A program made the translations under genes and the position numbers. A DNA stretch of 64,000 nt. Origin: Ketobacter sp. GTDB taxonomy: Bacteria; Pseudomonadota; Gammaproteobacteria; Pseudomonadales; Ketobacteraceae. The stretch spans positions 310,001 to 374,000 of the forward strand of contig NZ_RCHN01000015.1 of NCBI RefSeq assembly GCF_003671495.1, in the 5' to 3' direction. The notes beneath the pieces are model-generated. The model was not told the DNA's origin and made no database searches. It was given only the letters and a program-made list of their open reading frames with translations. Of the stretch, positions 24,630-36,274 are shown in pieces; positions within the stretch are counted from its first letter, which is position 1, and each line of letters opens with the position of its first letter.

Positions 24630-25823
24630 TCAGGTATTCGGCAGCTTCACCACCAACGATTCCGTCGGATAGGCAACACAGCCCAGCACATAACCGCTTT
24701 TAGCGTCGTCAATGCTCAGGGAATTGGGTTCATCCATCACCACCATGCCCGACTTCACTCGAATCTTGCAGGTCTGGCAGTTGCCCACCGTACACTTCTG
24801 CGGAATATTCACCCCATTACGGCGGGCGGTTTCCAGAATGGTTTCCACCTGCTTTTGTCGCACCCGCACGGTATTGCCCAGTACAGTGGACGGTAAGAAG
24901 GTAATCGAGCGCGGCCGCAACTCGTCCGATAACAAGCGGGCGGGTGGCGAGCTGAAGGTTTCAATCTGAATGCGGGAGTCGGCAATACCCGCCGCATGAA
25001 AAGCCTCTGTGCACTTGCTTACCAACCCATAGGGACCGCAGATATAGAACAGGGCACTGGCCGGGTCCGACAGGCGGGACAGGATCTTGTCACCGTTCAG
25101 CCGGCGATAGGGGTCATGTCCGTCACCGGCTTTGCGGGTGAACTGAAAACGGATGGAGAAACCCGGGTGATCTTTTTCCAGGCGTAACAACTGGCGGTGG
25201 AAAATCGCCTGCTCCTGATTGCGGCAGGCATAGATCAACTGGATTTCCGCCATGGGATTTTTGCCCAACAGATCTTTAATCAAAGAATACAGGGGCACGA
25301 TACCGGCACCGCCGGCCACCATCACATAGCGCTGGTCCTCCGGATGAGTGCGGGGCAACACGAAATCGCCCATGGGGTCGTCAATATAGATCCGGTCGCC
25401 CACCCGCAGGGAACTGTAAAAATAGGACGACACCCGGCCATGGAAAATGCGCTGGGCCGTGACGGCATAGCGATTTTCATCGGGCGCACTGGAAAAGGAG
25501 TAACAACGCTGAAACAAGGTGGGGCCGATGGGCAGCGTCACCGTCACGCACTGGCCGGATTTGTAGGTGAGGCGATAGCCTTCCGTCAGCTCAAATTCCA
25601 CGGTCACCGCGCGGGTGGTTTCCCGGCGGACATCGGTGACCACCGCTTCGTAGGCATTTTCCAGTAGGGTGGAGCTGCTGCGGGGAGTGGCTTCCTGACG
25701 CCGGGGCAGCGGCAACGCACGACTGACCCGTTGCAGGATACGCACGGGGAGCGCCTGGTTAAGTGTTTTAGAAATCCGGTTCACAACGAATCCTGGGCGA
25801 GCAAGACAACCAACTATGCGCAT
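24630..25823 (-). CDS. Ferredoxin reductase-like protein (FAD, NAD, C-terminal 2Fe-2S)
   Basis: A 397-residue electron-transfer protein. An N-terminal extension of about 55 residues precedes an FNR-type FAD domain (RCYSFSSAP near 109) and an NAD(P) domain (AGGAGIVPLYSLI near 171, ICGPYG near 263). The C-terminal plant-type [2Fe-2S] domain has the C-x4-C-x2-C motif CTVGNCQTC, with the fourth cysteine in YVLGCVAYP. Such proteins feed electrons to desaturases, hydroxylases or ring-oxygenases. No oxygenase lies next to it, so the partner is unknown. Confidence 0.88.
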   Translation of the reverse strand: MRIVGCLARPGFVVNRISKTLNQALPVRILQRVSRALPLPRRQEATPRSSSTLLENAYEAVVTDVRRETTRAVTVEFELTEGYRLTYKSGQCVTVTLPIGPTLFQRCYSFSSAPDENRYAVTAQRIFHGRVSSYFYSSLRVGDRIYIDDPMGDFVLPRTHPEDQRYVMVAGGAGIVPLYSLIKDLLGKNPMAEIQLIYACRNQEQAIFHRQLLRLEKDHPGFSIRFQFTRKAGDGHDPYRRLNGDKILSRLSDPASALFYICGPYGLVSKCTEAFHAAGIADSRIQIETFSSPPARLLSDELRPRSITFLPSTVLGNTVRVRQKQVETILETARRNGVNIPQKCTVGNCQTCKIRVKSGMVVMDEPNSLSIDDAKSGYVLGCVAYPTESLVVKLPNT

Positions 25824-25923
25824 TAAATCATAATCCGCCCCTTCATTACTATGAGGTCAATCAGGAAACCGCAGGCAAAACACCGGGTCTTTGGCTATAT
25901 ATAAAAAGAAAGGAAGGAAATAT

Positions 25924-26259
25924 ATGGCTTACGATCCCAACGACCCACTCTATAAAATGCTGTTGGATGAAGACATCGAGGCATTCAACCGGGCCCGTCA
26001 GGCGGGGAAGACCGTCGACCTCCAGGGCGCCCATTTTCGGGGCATCGACCTGCGCAACATGAATGCAGATGGTTTAAATATGCAGGATACCTACATGCGC
26101 GGGGCCGACCTGCGGGGCGTGGACCTGCGCAATACCCAACTGGAGGGTGCCAGCATCTGTGAGGCGAAGATTTCCGGCTGTTACTTCCCCAAGGAACTCT
26201 CCGCCGACGAAATCCGCCTGTCCCAGGAGAAAGGCACCCGCCTGCGCTATCAACGCTAG
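25924..26259 (+). CDS. Pentapeptide repeat protein
   Basis: A 111-residue protein with tandem A(N/D)LXX-type pentapeptides from about residue 35 to 88 (DLQGAHFRGIDLRNMNADGL...). These form a right-handed beta-helix. AAGGAAGG shortly upstream of the ATG at 25924 supports this start over one 33 bases earlier. Function unknown; no topoisomerase or toxin neighbour suggests one. Confidence 0.75.
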   Translation: MAYDPNDPLYKMLLDEDIEAFNRARQAGKTVDLQGAHFRGIDLRNMNADGLNMQDTYMRGADLRGVDLRNTQLEGASICEAKISGCYFPKELSADEIRLSQEKGTRLRYQR

Positions 26260-26269
26260 GCTGCCCGCC

Positions 26270-26584
26270 CTACTCTTCCCAGAACCGACGTAACTGGAAG
26301 GCACAGTAACCCAGGGCAAACAGCACGTTGACCATCATGCTGGTGCGTACGGTGGTGGATAACTGTTGCGGAGTCATGACGTCTTTACCCAGGTGGGAGT
26401 CGGTGAGCCCCCACAGGGACAGGGCCACCATCACCCCGGCAATCACAAACACCCCGGCAATCATGCCGACAAAGGCCTTGCCCCGATTCAACCACTGGCG
26501 AATGGCCGCGTATTCAATAAACCCGTTGAGGGCGCTGCACAGCACCCAGGTCAACAGTAACGAGCCAACCAGATACCCGGCCAT
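26270..26584 (-). CDS. Small integral membrane protein
   Basis: A 104-residue protein with three or four hydrophobic helices (roughly 5-20, 35-60, 85-100). I do not recognise the family. Its start overlaps the prfC stop in a TGATG junction, so it is probably translated with prfC. No motif suggests a function. Confidence 0.7.
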   Translation of the reverse strand: MAGYLVGSLLLTWVLCSALNGFIEYAAIRQWLNRGKAFVGMIAGVFVIAGVMVALSLWGLTDSHLGKDVMTPQQLSTTVRTSMMVNVLFALGYCAFQLRRFWEE

Positions 26585-28170
26585 CAGTGCTCCCGCGTTT
26601 CCTTGAATTTAACGTCTGGCCAGCGCTCCATGGTCAACTCCAGGTTGACCCGGGTGGGCGCCAGATAGGTGAGGTAGCCACCCCCATCAATGGCCAGGTT
26701 GCCATGGCACTTCTTCTTGAAGTCTTCCAACATCTTGTGATCGTCACAATAGACCCAGCGGGCCGTCGCCACATTAATGTTGTCGTAGGAACACTCCACC
26801 TTGTATTCGTCTTTCAGGCGATAGGCCACCACATCAAACTGTAGCACACCCACTGCACCCACGATGATGTCGTTGTTACGCAAGGGCATGAACACCTGGG
26901 TGGCACCCTCTTCCGATAACTGGGTGATGCCTTTCTGCAGTTGTTTGCTCTTCAGGGGATCTTTCAACTGCACCCGGCGGAACAGCTCCGGCGCAAAATG
27001 GGGAATACCCTGGAAGTTCATGGCTTCGCCGCTGGTGAAGGTATCCCCGATCTGGATGGTGCCGTGATTGTGCAGGCCGATGATGTCGCCGGGCCAGGCA
27101 TCCTCCAGATGTTCGCGCTCACCGGCCCGGAAGGTCAGGGCGTCAGAAATGCGCACATCCTTACCCAGGCGCACGTGACGCATCTTCATGCCTTTTTCAT
27201 AATGGCCGGAACACACCCGCATGAAGGCAATCCGGTCCCGGTGTTTGGGGTCCATGTTCGCCTGGATTTTGAAGACAAAACCGGTGAAATTCTCATCCTG
27301 GGCCTCCACCTTGCGGGTGTCCGTCTCCCGGGGTTGAGGGCTGGGTGCCCATTCCACCAGGCCATCCAGCAGATGATCCACACCAAAGTTGCCCAGGGCG
27401 GTTCCAAAGAACACCGGGGTCAGTTTGCCATCGCGAAACGCCTGCAGGTCGAACTCATGACTGGCTCCCTGCACCAGCTCCAGCTCATCCCGCAGATCGC
27501 CGGCCAGGTCGCCCACTGCGGCGTCCAGCTCCGGGTTGTCCAGGCCTTTGATGGCCCGTACTTCCTGAATGGTGTGGCCCTGCCCGGTGCGGTACAGGTA
27601 AGTGGTATCCTGATAAATGTTGTACACCCCCTTGAACAGCTTGCCCATGCCAATGGGCCAGGTGATCGGGGCACAGTTGATGTTGAGGATACTCTCGATC
27701 TCATCCAGCAGCTCAATGGGGTCGCGGATGTCGCGGTCCATTTTGTTGATGAACGACAGAATGGGCGTATCCCGCAGCCGACAGACTTCCATCAGTTTGA
27801 TGGTACGGGGCTCGACACCCTTGGCGCCGTCGATCACCATCAGCGCGGAATCCACGGCGGTCAGCGTACGATAGGTGTCTTCGGAAAAGTCCTCGTGCCC
27901 GGGGGTGTCCAGCAGATTGACGGTGCATTTCTTATAGGGAAACTGCATCACCGAGGTGGTCACCGAGATGCCCCGCTCCTTTTCCATTTCCATCCAGTCG
28001 GAGGTGGCATGCCGGTCGGAACCGCGCCCTTTTACCGTCCCGGCCACCTGAATCTGATTGCCGTAGAGCAGCAGCTTCTCGGTCATGGTGGTTTTACCCG
28101 CGTCCGGGTGGGAGATGATGGCAAAGGTGCGTCTGCCATTGATTTCTTTAAGAAAATTACTGTCTGCCAT
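26584..28170 (-). CDS. prfC: Peptide chain release factor 3
   Basis: GTPase that removes RF1/RF2 from the ribosome after termination. The start at 28170 ([17 protein letters not shown]) gives 528 residues, one less than in E. coli. G motifs: SHPDAGKTT (G1, near 20), [12 protein letters not shown] (G2), [13 protein letters not shown] (G3), NKMDRD (G4). All domains are present. The frame is open 17 codons further upstream. Confidence 0.97.
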   Translation of the reverse strand: MADSNFLKEINGRRTFAIISHPDAGKTTMTEKLLLYGNQIQVAGTVKGRGSDRHATSDWMEMEKERGISVTTSVMQFPYKKCTVNLLDTPGHEDFSEDTYRTLTAVDSALMVIDGAKGVEPRTIKLMEVCRLRDTPILSFINKMDRDIRDPIELLDEIESILNINCAPITWPIGMGKLFKGVYNIYQDTTYLYRTGQGHTIQEVRAIKGLDNPELDAAVGDLAGDLRDELELVQGASHEFDLQAFRDGKLTPVFFGTALGNFGVDHLLDGLVEWAPSPQPRETDTRKVEAQDENFTGFVFKIQANMDPKHRDRIAFMRVCSGHYEKGMKMRHVRLGKDVRISDALTFRAGEREHLEDAWPGDIIGLHNHGTIQIGDTFTSGEAMNFQGIPHFAPELFRRVQLKDPLKSKQLQKGITQLSEEGATQVFMPLRNNDIIVGAVGVLQFDVVAYRLKDEYKVECSYDNINVATARWVYCDDHKMLEDFKKKCHGNLAIDGGGYLTYLAPTRVNLELTMERWPDVKFKETREH

Positions 28171-28264
28171 ACTTGATTCCGCTGGGAGCGCGACAGGGCG
28201 CGCACCGAAAAGCCTGCTCAATGAATACGGGGCGCATTATAGCGGCTCATACCCGCCAATAACA

Positions 28265-28301
28265 CACTGCCGGCTGCACCCCAGGGTGAAAACCGGCAGT
28301 G
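28265..28301 (-). terminator. Inverted repeat between mscS and prfC
   Basis: CACTGCCGG (28265-28273) and CCGGCAGTG (28293-28301) form a 9-pair stem, with an inner CACCC/GGGTG hairpin. It lies 31 bases after the mscS stop and could end that transcript, though no T-run follows. Confidence 0.5.
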
Positions 28302-28331
28302 GATTGATACGGGCTGGAAAACAGCGGTGTA

Positions 28332-29165
28332 TCAGGATTTTGGTTGAAACAGATGCACATCCCGCTGTGGGAATGGAATGCTGACCTTGGCTTTATCTAG
28401 GGCCGGTTTGACCCGTTTGTTGAGATCGAAAAACACCGGCCAGTAGTCCTCGTTCTTCACCCAGGCGCGCACGGTAAGGTCTATGGAACTGTCCCCATAT
28501 CCGGTGACACCGATAAATGGCTTCGGTTCCTGCAGCACCCGGGGTTCCTCCGCGATCATCGCCAACAGGGCCGCTTCGGCATCCTCAAAGCGGTTGTGAT
28601 AACTGATGCCCACAGACAGCTCCACCCGCCGGGTGGGGTCCATGGTGTAGTTCACCAGATTGCCATTGGCGAGCGGACCGTTGGGCAGGATCACGTGTTT
28701 GCTGTCCATGGTGCGCAGGAAGGTATAGAAAATATCGATGGACTCCACAAAACCTTCCTCTCCGTTGGTTTTGATGTAATCCCCCACCTTGTAGGGTTTG
28801 AAGAACAGAATCAGCACCCCGCCGGCAAAGTTGGTGAGACTGCCCTGCAACGCCAGACCGATGGCCAGACCGGCAGCACCCAGCATGGCGATGAATGACG
28901 TAGTCTGGACGCCGATCATGGAAATCACCGAGATCAGCAAACAGGCCTTCAGCACCAGACTTAAAATGGTGGTTAACCAACGGCGCAACGATACGTCCAG
29001 CTGGCGTTTTTCCAACAGGAAACCAATGCCCCGGCTGAGCATATTGATCAGCCACAGCCCCACAAACAGCGTAATGATCGCCAGGATCAACTTGGGCGCA
29101 TACAGCACCACCATCTCCATGGCCTTGTCCATTAGGGACTGAACATCGAACTTTTCCAGATCCAT
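28332..29165 (-). CDS. mscS: Small-conductance mechanosensitive channel
   Basis: A 277-residue MscS-type channel that opens on membrane tension in hypo-osmotic shock. Three helices fall in residues 15-110; the pore helix reads AAGLAIGLALQGSLTNFAGG and is followed by the beta domain (VESIDIFYTFLRT) and the mixed C-terminal domain. Length and motifs fit E. coli MscS (286). It is transcribed alone. Confidence 0.93.
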   Translation of the reverse strand: MDLEKFDVQSLMDKAMEMVVLYAPKLILAIITLFVGLWLINMLSRGIGFLLEKRQLDVSLRRWLTTILSLVLKACLLISVISMIGVQTTSFIAMLGAAGLAIGLALQGSLTNFAGGVLILFFKPYKVGDYIKTNGEEGFVESIDIFYTFLRTMDSKHVILPNGPLANGNLVNYTMDPTRRVELSVGISYHNRFEDAEAALLAMIAEEPRVLQEPKPFIGVTGYGDSSIDLTVRAWVKNEDYWPVFFDLNKRVKPALDKAKVSIPFPQRDVHLFQPKS

Positions 29166-29234
29166 GATTTGTGCCTCTTGTTGTCGATTAACGCTATGAT
29201 CGTCTGAATCACCGGTTCGTTTTGAACCGCTGGC

Positions 29235-29702
29235 TTACTTTGAACCGCTCCCCACCACACCGAGATCCCGCCGATACACCAAAGCGTCCTCTCTGGTGTC
29301 CCCTGCCGGATAATACTGTTTGCGCCGCCCTACCCGCAGGAAGCCGTTGCGCTCGTACAGCCGGATGGCAGCCTCGTTGCTGACACGTACTTCCAAAAAC
29401 GCCGCCTCAGCACCCAGATCCTTGGCGGCGGCCAGCCCATGTTCCAGCAGGCGCCGACCAAGGCCCCGACCTTGCTGATCGGGATCAACACACACATTCA
29501 ATACGTGGGATTCCCCCGCTGCCACAAACAGGATGATATACCCCAGCAGGGTGTCGTGATCGTGGATACAGTAACACAGATGGCCGTTGCGCAAACTGTC
29601 CACGAACATGCCTTCTGTCCATGGCCAGGGATAGGCCCGCTGCTCAATATCCATAACCTTGGGTAAATGGCGAAAACTGAGCAAGCTGATGGGCATGGTC
29701 AT
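29235..29702 (-). CDS. rimI: Ribosomal protein S18-alanine N-acetyltransferase
   Basis: A 155-residue GNAT with the acetyl-CoA loop PDQQGRGLGRRLLEHGL and the C-terminal EVRVSNEAAIRLYERNGF typical of RimI, which acetylates the N-terminal alanine of S18. It lies 7 bases after the holD-like gene, in the usual pseudomonad order. Confidence 0.93.
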   Translation of the reverse strand: MTMPISLLSFRHLPKVMDIEQRAYPWPWTEGMFVDSLRNGHLCYCIHDHDTLLGYIILFVAAGESHVLNVCVDPDQQGRGLGRRLLEHGLAAAKDLGAEAAFLEVRVSNEAAIRLYERNGFLRVGRRKQYYPAGDTREDALVYRRDLGVVGSGSK

Positions 29703-29709
29703 CCTGAGA

Positions 29710-30546
29710 CTAGGGTTGAGGATTCCGAAGATCGGCCAGGAACGGGAATATCTGGCGCCAGGCTTCTGCTTTCAGACGCCAGTCGCTTTGCATCTCCCGC
29801 AGGGAATAGGTAATCAAAGTGTCGTCGTTGCCTTCGGCCGTGAGCGCAAACCTTGCACCCGGTTGGGCGTCCACCAGCAGCGACGGGGCGCGCAACCCCA
29901 GGAACACACTTTTACTGACCACCGGGGCGCTGGCCACAAAACCCAGCAGCCCTTCGCGGGCAGCCTGTTGATCGGCGGCGATGCGGGGGTTATCCACCAG
30001 GGGCCAACGATAGAGTTTGGCACCAAACTGGTCCAGCGCGCCGGGGCAATCCAGCACTCCCAGAAGATCTGCAACCATCCGGTGCTCTACCGCCGACAAC
30101 CCCGGAGCATCCGCCTGCGCCAGTTCAACAAACAAGCGGAAGCGCTGCGGCAGGGTGATCACCGCCAGGGCGAAACGCTGGGCTTTTGCCTGCGGCTTGG
30201 GGACCGGTTTGGGGGCCCGCTCCTGTTCCAGTTGCAGCTTGCTGACATCCAGCTGCGGCACTTCTGCAGCGGCATCCGTATTTGCCGCGCTCGCTACGGT
30301 CGGCCCAGTGACTGGTGGGGGTGCAGGTTGAGAGGGCGCTGGAGATTGAAGCTGAGCCGGCTGCACTTGGGTACCCGGTGTCGACACCCGATCGGCAACC
30401 GCATCAACCGCCTCCGTGGCGGACACCCCCCAGATCTGCTCCGCCGACAACTCCGGCAGGGCAGTGGCCCCGACCAGGGGTTGCTGGCAGCCATATTGGG
30501 TGATACCCAATGCGTGGAGATACGCCAGGCGTTCGCTTTCCAGCAT
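29710..30546 (-). CDS. holD: DNA polymerase III psi subunit, long pseudomonad type
   Basis: A 278-residue protein. The first 30 residues (MLESERLAYLHALGITQYG) resemble the short conserved N-terminus of HolD, the psi subunit that links the clamp loader to the chi subunit. A Pro/Ala/Gln-rich linker (about 55-110) separates it from an unrecognised C-terminal domain. The place between leuA and rimI matches the long, atypical psi of Pseudomonas aeruginosa. That homology is recalled from published work, not computed. The start at 30546 overlaps a GTG three bases earlier. Confidence 0.65.
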   Translation of the reverse strand: MLESERLAYLHALGITQYGCQQPLVGATALPELSAEQIWGVSATEAVDAVADRVSTPGTQVQPAQLQSPAPSQPAPPPVTGPTVASAANTDAAAEVPQLDVSKLQLEQERAPKPVPKPQAKAQRFALAVITLPQRFRLFVELAQADAPGLSAVEHRMVADLLGVLDCPGALDQFGAKLYRWPLVDNPRIAADQQAAREGLLGFVASAPVVSKSVFLGLRAPSLLVDAQPGARFALTAEGNDDTLITYSLREMQSDWRLKAEAWRQIFPFLADLRNPQP

Positions 30547-30549
30547 CAC

Positions 30550-32100
30550 TCAGACACCGGCCGTTTGCGGGTGGGCTTTTCGGTGCTCCACACTGAGCAG
30601 ATTGAGGGCGTTCAGATAGGCTTTGGCAGACGCCGTGACGATGTCGATGTCCGCCCCATGGCCGTTAACGATGCGACCGCCTTTTTCCAACCGCACCGTC
30701 ACTTCACCCTGGGAATCCGTGCCGCTGGTAATGGCGCTGACGTTGTACAACTCCAGGCTGGTGCCACTGTTGACGATACGCTCTATGGCCTTGAAGGTGG
30801 CATCCACCGGGCCGGCCCCGGGGCTTTCTGAACGCTGCTCCTCACCGCCGATGTTCAGGACGACGCTGGCGTTGGGGGTTTCCCCGGTCTGGGAGCAGAC
30901 ACTCAGGGACACCAGGGAATACTGTTCATTCTCGGTGGCTTGCTGGGTGTCACTGACCAGGGCCTGTATGTCTTCGTCAAAGATCTCATGTTTCTTATCC
31001 GCCAGTTCCTTGAACCGGTGGAAGGCGGCGTTCAGCTCCTGCTCGGACTTGAGGTTGATGCCCAGCTCGTCCAGGCGGGCGCGGAAAGCATTGCGGCCGG
31101 AGTGCTTACCCAGCACCATGCGATTGGCATTCCAGCCGACGTCTTCCGCCTTCATGATTTCGTAGGTTTCCCGGTATTTGATGACGCCATCCTGGTGGAT
31201 ACCGGATTCATGGGCGAAAGCATTGGCACCGACAATGGCCTTGTTGGGTTGTACCGGAAAACCGGTGATGGACGACACCAGACGCGACGCCGGCACGATT
31301 TCCAGGGTGTTGATGTTGGTTTCGATATTGAAGAAATCCGAGCGGGTACGTACCGCCATCACGATCTCCTCCAGGGAGGCATTGCCGGCCCGCTCACCCA
31401 GGCCGTTGATGGTGCACTCCACCTGGCGCGCACCCTGGGTCACCGCAGCCAGGGAATTGGCCACTGCCAAGCCCAGGTCATTGTGACAGTGCACAGAGAA
31501 AATGGCCTGGTCGGAGTTGGGAATCCGCTCGATCAACTGACGAATGGTGTCGCCGTATTGCTGCGGTACAGCGTAACCCACGGTATCGGGAATATTGATG
31601 GTGCTGGCGCCGGCAGCAATGGCCGCTTCAATGACCCGGCACAAAAAGTCCAGCTCGGAACGGCCTGCGTCCTCGCAGGAAAACTCCACGTCATCACACA
31701 GGTTGCGGGCGCGTTTGACCGCCCTCACCGCCTGCTCCACCACCTGATCCGGGGACAGGCGCAGCTTGTACTCCATGTGAATCGGCGAGGTGGCCAGGAA
31801 AGTATGAATGCGGGCGGCATTGGCATTTTGCAGCGCCTCACCGGCGCGATCGATGTCCGCATCTACGGCCCGCGCCAGAGAACAGACCCGGCTGTCCTTG
31901 ATGGTGTCAGCGACCGCCTTGACGGACTCGAAATCCCCCTGACTGGCAATGGCAAAACCGGCCTCAATCACATCCACCCGCATGCGCTCCAGGGCCTTGG
32001 CTATGCGCAGTTTTTCTTCCTGGGTCATCGAGGCCCCAGGGCTTTGCTCGCCGTCGCGCAAGGTGGTGTCAAATATAATGAGTTTGTTGTCAGCGCTCAT
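30550..32100 (-). CDS. leuA: 2-isopropylmalate synthase
   Basis: First step of leucine synthesis: condenses acetyl-CoA with 2-ketoisovalerate. A 516-residue type 1 enzyme with [13 protein letters not shown] at the start (metal and substrate), [13 protein letters not shown] (metal ligands) and the C-terminal regulatory domain for leucine feedback. It is the first gene of leuA-holD-rimI, with 3 bases before holD. The 144-base upstream stretch shows no leader peptide run of leucine codons. Confidence 0.96.
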   Translation of the reverse strand: MSADNKLIIFDTTLRDGEQSPGASMTQEEKLRIAKALERMRVDVIEAGFAIASQGDFESVKAVADTIKDSRVCSLARAVDADIDRAGEALQNANAARIHTFLATSPIHMEYKLRLSPDQVVEQAVRAVKRARNLCDDVEFSCEDAGRSELDFLCRVIEAAIAAGASTINIPDTVGYAVPQQYGDTIRQLIERIPNSDQAIFSVHCHNDLGLAVANSLAAVTQGARQVECTINGLGERAGNASLEEIVMAVRTRSDFFNIETNINTLEIVPASRLVSSITGFPVQPNKAIVGANAFAHESGIHQDGVIKYRETYEIMKAEDVGWNANRMVLGKHSGRNAFRARLDELGINLKSEQELNAAFHRFKELADKKHEIFDEDIQALVSDTQQATENEQYSLVSLSVCSQTGETPNASVVLNIGGEEQRSESPGAGPVDATFKAIERIVNSGTSLELYNVSAITSGTDSQGEVTVRLEKGGRIVNGHGADIDIVTASAKAYLNALNLLSVEHRKAHPQTAGV

Positions 32101-32244
32101 GTCGCTCTCCAGCTCCGATTGTTCTAAGTCAGGCCATTTGGCTCAGGTTACCCCAAATCAGCGTGCTCTGGTTGCCTAATTTCGCGGGGCGGGTAACTAT
32201 ACCGGGCCGCCCCCCGGGAAGGCAAACCCGCCACCGGCACACCC

Positions 32245-34005
32245 TCAGGGCAAGCCGGTGTGGGTGCGGAGAAACGCCAGGGCCTCATCCGCCAGCACCC
32301 GTCCGGGTATGGATTCGGCAATGGGCTGGCGCCGGCCATCATGATGGATTCGCAGCTGGAACCAGTTACGGGTGCGGGAGCCGGAGCTGGTACTGCTGTT
32401 CTTGTGGGCATCGAACCGGGTGATGCTGTCCAGGGGAATGCTGCGGCGGTACACCTCTCTACCCAGAAACAGCCGCCGCACGTGGACATGGTGCCGGTCA
32501 ATGGCCGTGTCCAGGCGGGTGGTGGGGGTCAATAGCCCGATCAACATGATCAACAGCCCCACACCACCAAACACCGTACAGAACAGCAGCTTCATGGGGA
32601 TCGCAATAAGGGCGGGGCCCACCTGGGCAAACCCGATTCCAATGCCGGCCGCCAGGAATATGGAACCGAACAGAAAGGCCAGAATGGAGCCGGTCCGTTC
32701 CCGGCCATACTCCGAATTCAGGTAAAGCGTGTCGCCTTTCTGTTCAATGTTGAGCACCTGAGCCAGCTCCTGGGTGCGCTGCAACTGCTGCCGGCGCTCA
32801 CGCCCGGGCATACGAATCAGGCTGTGGCGTTCACCCTGGGCCACCGGCACTGCAAAGTCCAGGGCCAGGTCCAATCCCGGTATGTCTGCCGCCACATGCA
32901 CCTTCCAGTGTTTCCAATCTTTGGACTGGGGTTGCGACGCTGGCAGGTCGCCGGGCACGTCAAACAGAAACTGAATTTTGGTCTGATCCGCCTCGCGCCG
33001 CCCAGGCGCCATCATCATGTCCTGCCAGAGCACGCTGGTGGAAGTACGGCGTTCACCCTTGGCATTGCGGGTCTCGCGGGAATGCAGGCACTCCAACCGC
33101 ACTTCACATTGCGCATCCAGCGGCAGGGCTTTGCTGAGGGTGATCTCGCCCCCCACCTGGCCCCCGGCCTGACCGGGATTGGGGTCCATTACCAGGCAGG
33201 ATTGACCATAGCGTACATGCAGGATGCTGCCCTTGATGGCCTGCCAGATCAGGAACAATCCCACCAAGGGAAACAGCAAGATCAGCAGCACCAGATAGTC
33301 TTCTGCGCTGCGTATGGAGCGGATTTCATCCCAACCCGCCAAGGCAGCCGGGAAGGAGATGGCGTTCCACACCACCGCAAAAAACCACATGCCCCAATGC
33401 CCCATGGCAGCACTGGGGGCGATGGGGGACCGGTCACTGAAATCCAGGGTGGACACGCTGTCGGCAGCGACGGGGTCCGTCCCTGCATCAGGGTCGGATT
33501 TGCCCCTGCGTAACCCTGCTCCCATCAACACCGCCCCAACCAGACTGAACACGCCAGCGAACGCCAACTGCATGGCCATCAAACCCCAGCGCAAATCCCG
33601 ATCCAGCAGCGAGCGGGAGGGTTGCCGGGGGTCATACCAGACCGTTACCGGCAAACGGTTTTGATGAGACTGGCTAAGTTGCCGGGACCAGGTCTGGTGG
33701 TAACGACCGATGTTGTCTTTGCCGGTGTGAATACCGACCCGGGCGCTTTCAAATTCGCGCCCATCCACCTGGTAGCGATAGCGGGCTTTCACCTCATAGG
33801 TAGTGGAACCCTCGCTGGAACGAGAGCTGTCCAGGCGGGTGGAGACCAACTGGCCTTCGGTCTGTTGCCAGGACGCAGCACTCATCCAGATCGACAGCTC
33901 CGGCCACAGCTTGAAATAACCAAAGCCAATGCCAAAACAAAAAAATGGCAACCCGAACAAGGTCAGCATCAGGCTGCGCTTGCCTTTTCCCTCAGTAAGC
34001 CCCAT
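32245..34005 (-). CDS. Large DUF3592 membrane protein
   Basis: A 586-residue integral membrane protein. The N-terminal half has the DUF3592 pattern, TEGQLVSTRLDS followed by YEVKARYRYQVDGREFES and VTVWYDPRQPSRSLL (about 50-125), between helices near 14-32 and 140-165. Further helices flank a soluble segment around residues 230-400, and a last membrane pair precedes a basic C-terminal domain. The start at 34005 follows a GGGGGGAACGG ribosome site. Function unknown. It is the only gene of its transcript. Confidence 0.8.
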   Translation of the reverse strand: MGLTEGKGKRSLMLTLFGLPFFCFGIGFGYFKLWPELSIWMSAASWQQTEGQLVSTRLDSSRSSEGSTTYEVKARYRYQVDGREFESARVGIHTGKDNIGRYHQTWSRQLSQSHQNRLPVTVWYDPRQPSRSLLDRDLRWGLMAMQLAFAGVFSLVGAVLMGAGLRRGKSDPDAGTDPVAADSVSTLDFSDRSPIAPSAAMGHWGMWFFAVVWNAISFPAALAGWDEIRSIRSAEDYLVLLILLFPLVGLFLIWQAIKGSILHVRYGQSCLVMDPNPGQAGGQVGGEITLSKALPLDAQCEVRLECLHSRETRNAKGERRTSTSVLWQDMMMAPGRREADQTKIQFLFDVPGDLPASQPQSKDWKHWKVHVAADIPGLDLALDFAVPVAQGERHSLIRMPGRERRQQLQRTQELAQVLNIEQKGDTLYLNSEYGRERTGSILAFLFGSIFLAAGIGIGFAQVGPALIAIPMKLLFCTVFGGVGLLIMLIGLLTPTTRLDTAIDRHHVHVRRLFLGREVYRRSIPLDSITRFDAHKNSSTSSGSRTRNWFQLRIHHDGRRQPIAESIPGRVLADEALAFLRTHTGLP

Positions 34006-34084
34006 CCGTTCCCCCCACAATCTCTTCATCTTAATTATATTTTAGACGCCTGGGAGGCAAACCGGGTTGAGCGGGTGCCCATAA

Positions 34085-34113
34085 AAAAGCCCGCTCATAG
34101 GAGCGGGCTTTTT
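34085..34113 (-). terminator. Terminator after groL
   Basis: Stem AAGCCCGCTC / GAGCGGGCTT with a 4-base loop. Six A on the plus strand give the T-run for the minus strand, 26 bases after the groL stop; TTTTT on the right also allows plus-strand termination. Confidence 0.9.
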
Positions 34114-34138
34114 GTTCAGCGCGAGGGCCGGGGGCTGA

Positions 34139-35818
<1,680 letters not shown>

Positions 35819-35860
35819 TCAATCGTTAATTGCGGATTAGAGCAAAACCGGGTTCGAGGC

Positions 35861-36151
35861 TTAGCCTTCCAGAACGCCGAAGATTTCGCTTTCGCCCATG
35901 ATCAACAGCTCTTCGCCGTCAATCTTAACGGTGCTGCCTGCGTACTGACCGAAGATAACCTTGTCACCGGCTTTGACATCCAGAGGGCGGGTTTCACCAT
36001 TTTCTGTTACGCGACCGGGGCCCACGGCCAGCACTTCGCCTTGAGAAGGTTTTTCAGTAGCAGAACCCGGCAGCACGATACCACCAGCGCTTTTGGTTTC
36101 CTCTTCAACACGACGAATCACGACGCGATCATGCAAAGGACGGATTTTCAT
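35861..36151 (-). CDS. groS: Co-chaperonin GroES
   Basis: A 96-residue co-chaperonin. The start at 36151 gives the standard [14 protein letters not shown]; the frame continues six codons upstream. The mobile loop is [20 protein letters not shown] and the roof and anchor segments are intact. GGGAG lies 11 bases upstream. First gene of the groESL operon. Confidence 0.98.
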   Translation of the reverse strand: MKIRPLHDRVVIRRVEEETKSAGGIVLPGSATEKPSQGEVLAVGPGRVTENGETRPLDVKAGDKVIFGQYAGSTVKIDGEELLIMGESEIFGVLEG

Positions 36152-36220
36152 GAGTTTTCTATCTCCCAATTAGCCTTGTTTAAGCCAAGTTTCTTAGTGC
36201 GTTTGAAGCGCTTTCCATTA

Positions 36221-36247
36221 TTAGCACTCCCAACCTCAGAGTGCTAA
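36221..36247. promoter_or_regulatory. CIRCE heat-shock operator
   Basis: TTAGCACTC, nine bases, GAGTGCTAA: a perfect match to the CIRCE element bound by HrcA. It overlaps the -10 region of the groESL promoter, so HrcA would repress it. HrcA itself is not in the window. Confidence 0.95.
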
Positions 36248-36274
36248 TAATAGTGTCGCGAATGCATCCGTCAA
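36247..36274 (-). promoter_or_regulatory. groESL promoter
   Basis: On the minus strand, TTGACG (36274-36269), a 16-base spacer and TATTAT (36252-36247). This is a good housekeeping promoter whose start point falls inside the CIRCE element. I do not see a clear sigma-32 (CCCCAT) -10 box. Confidence 0.65.
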
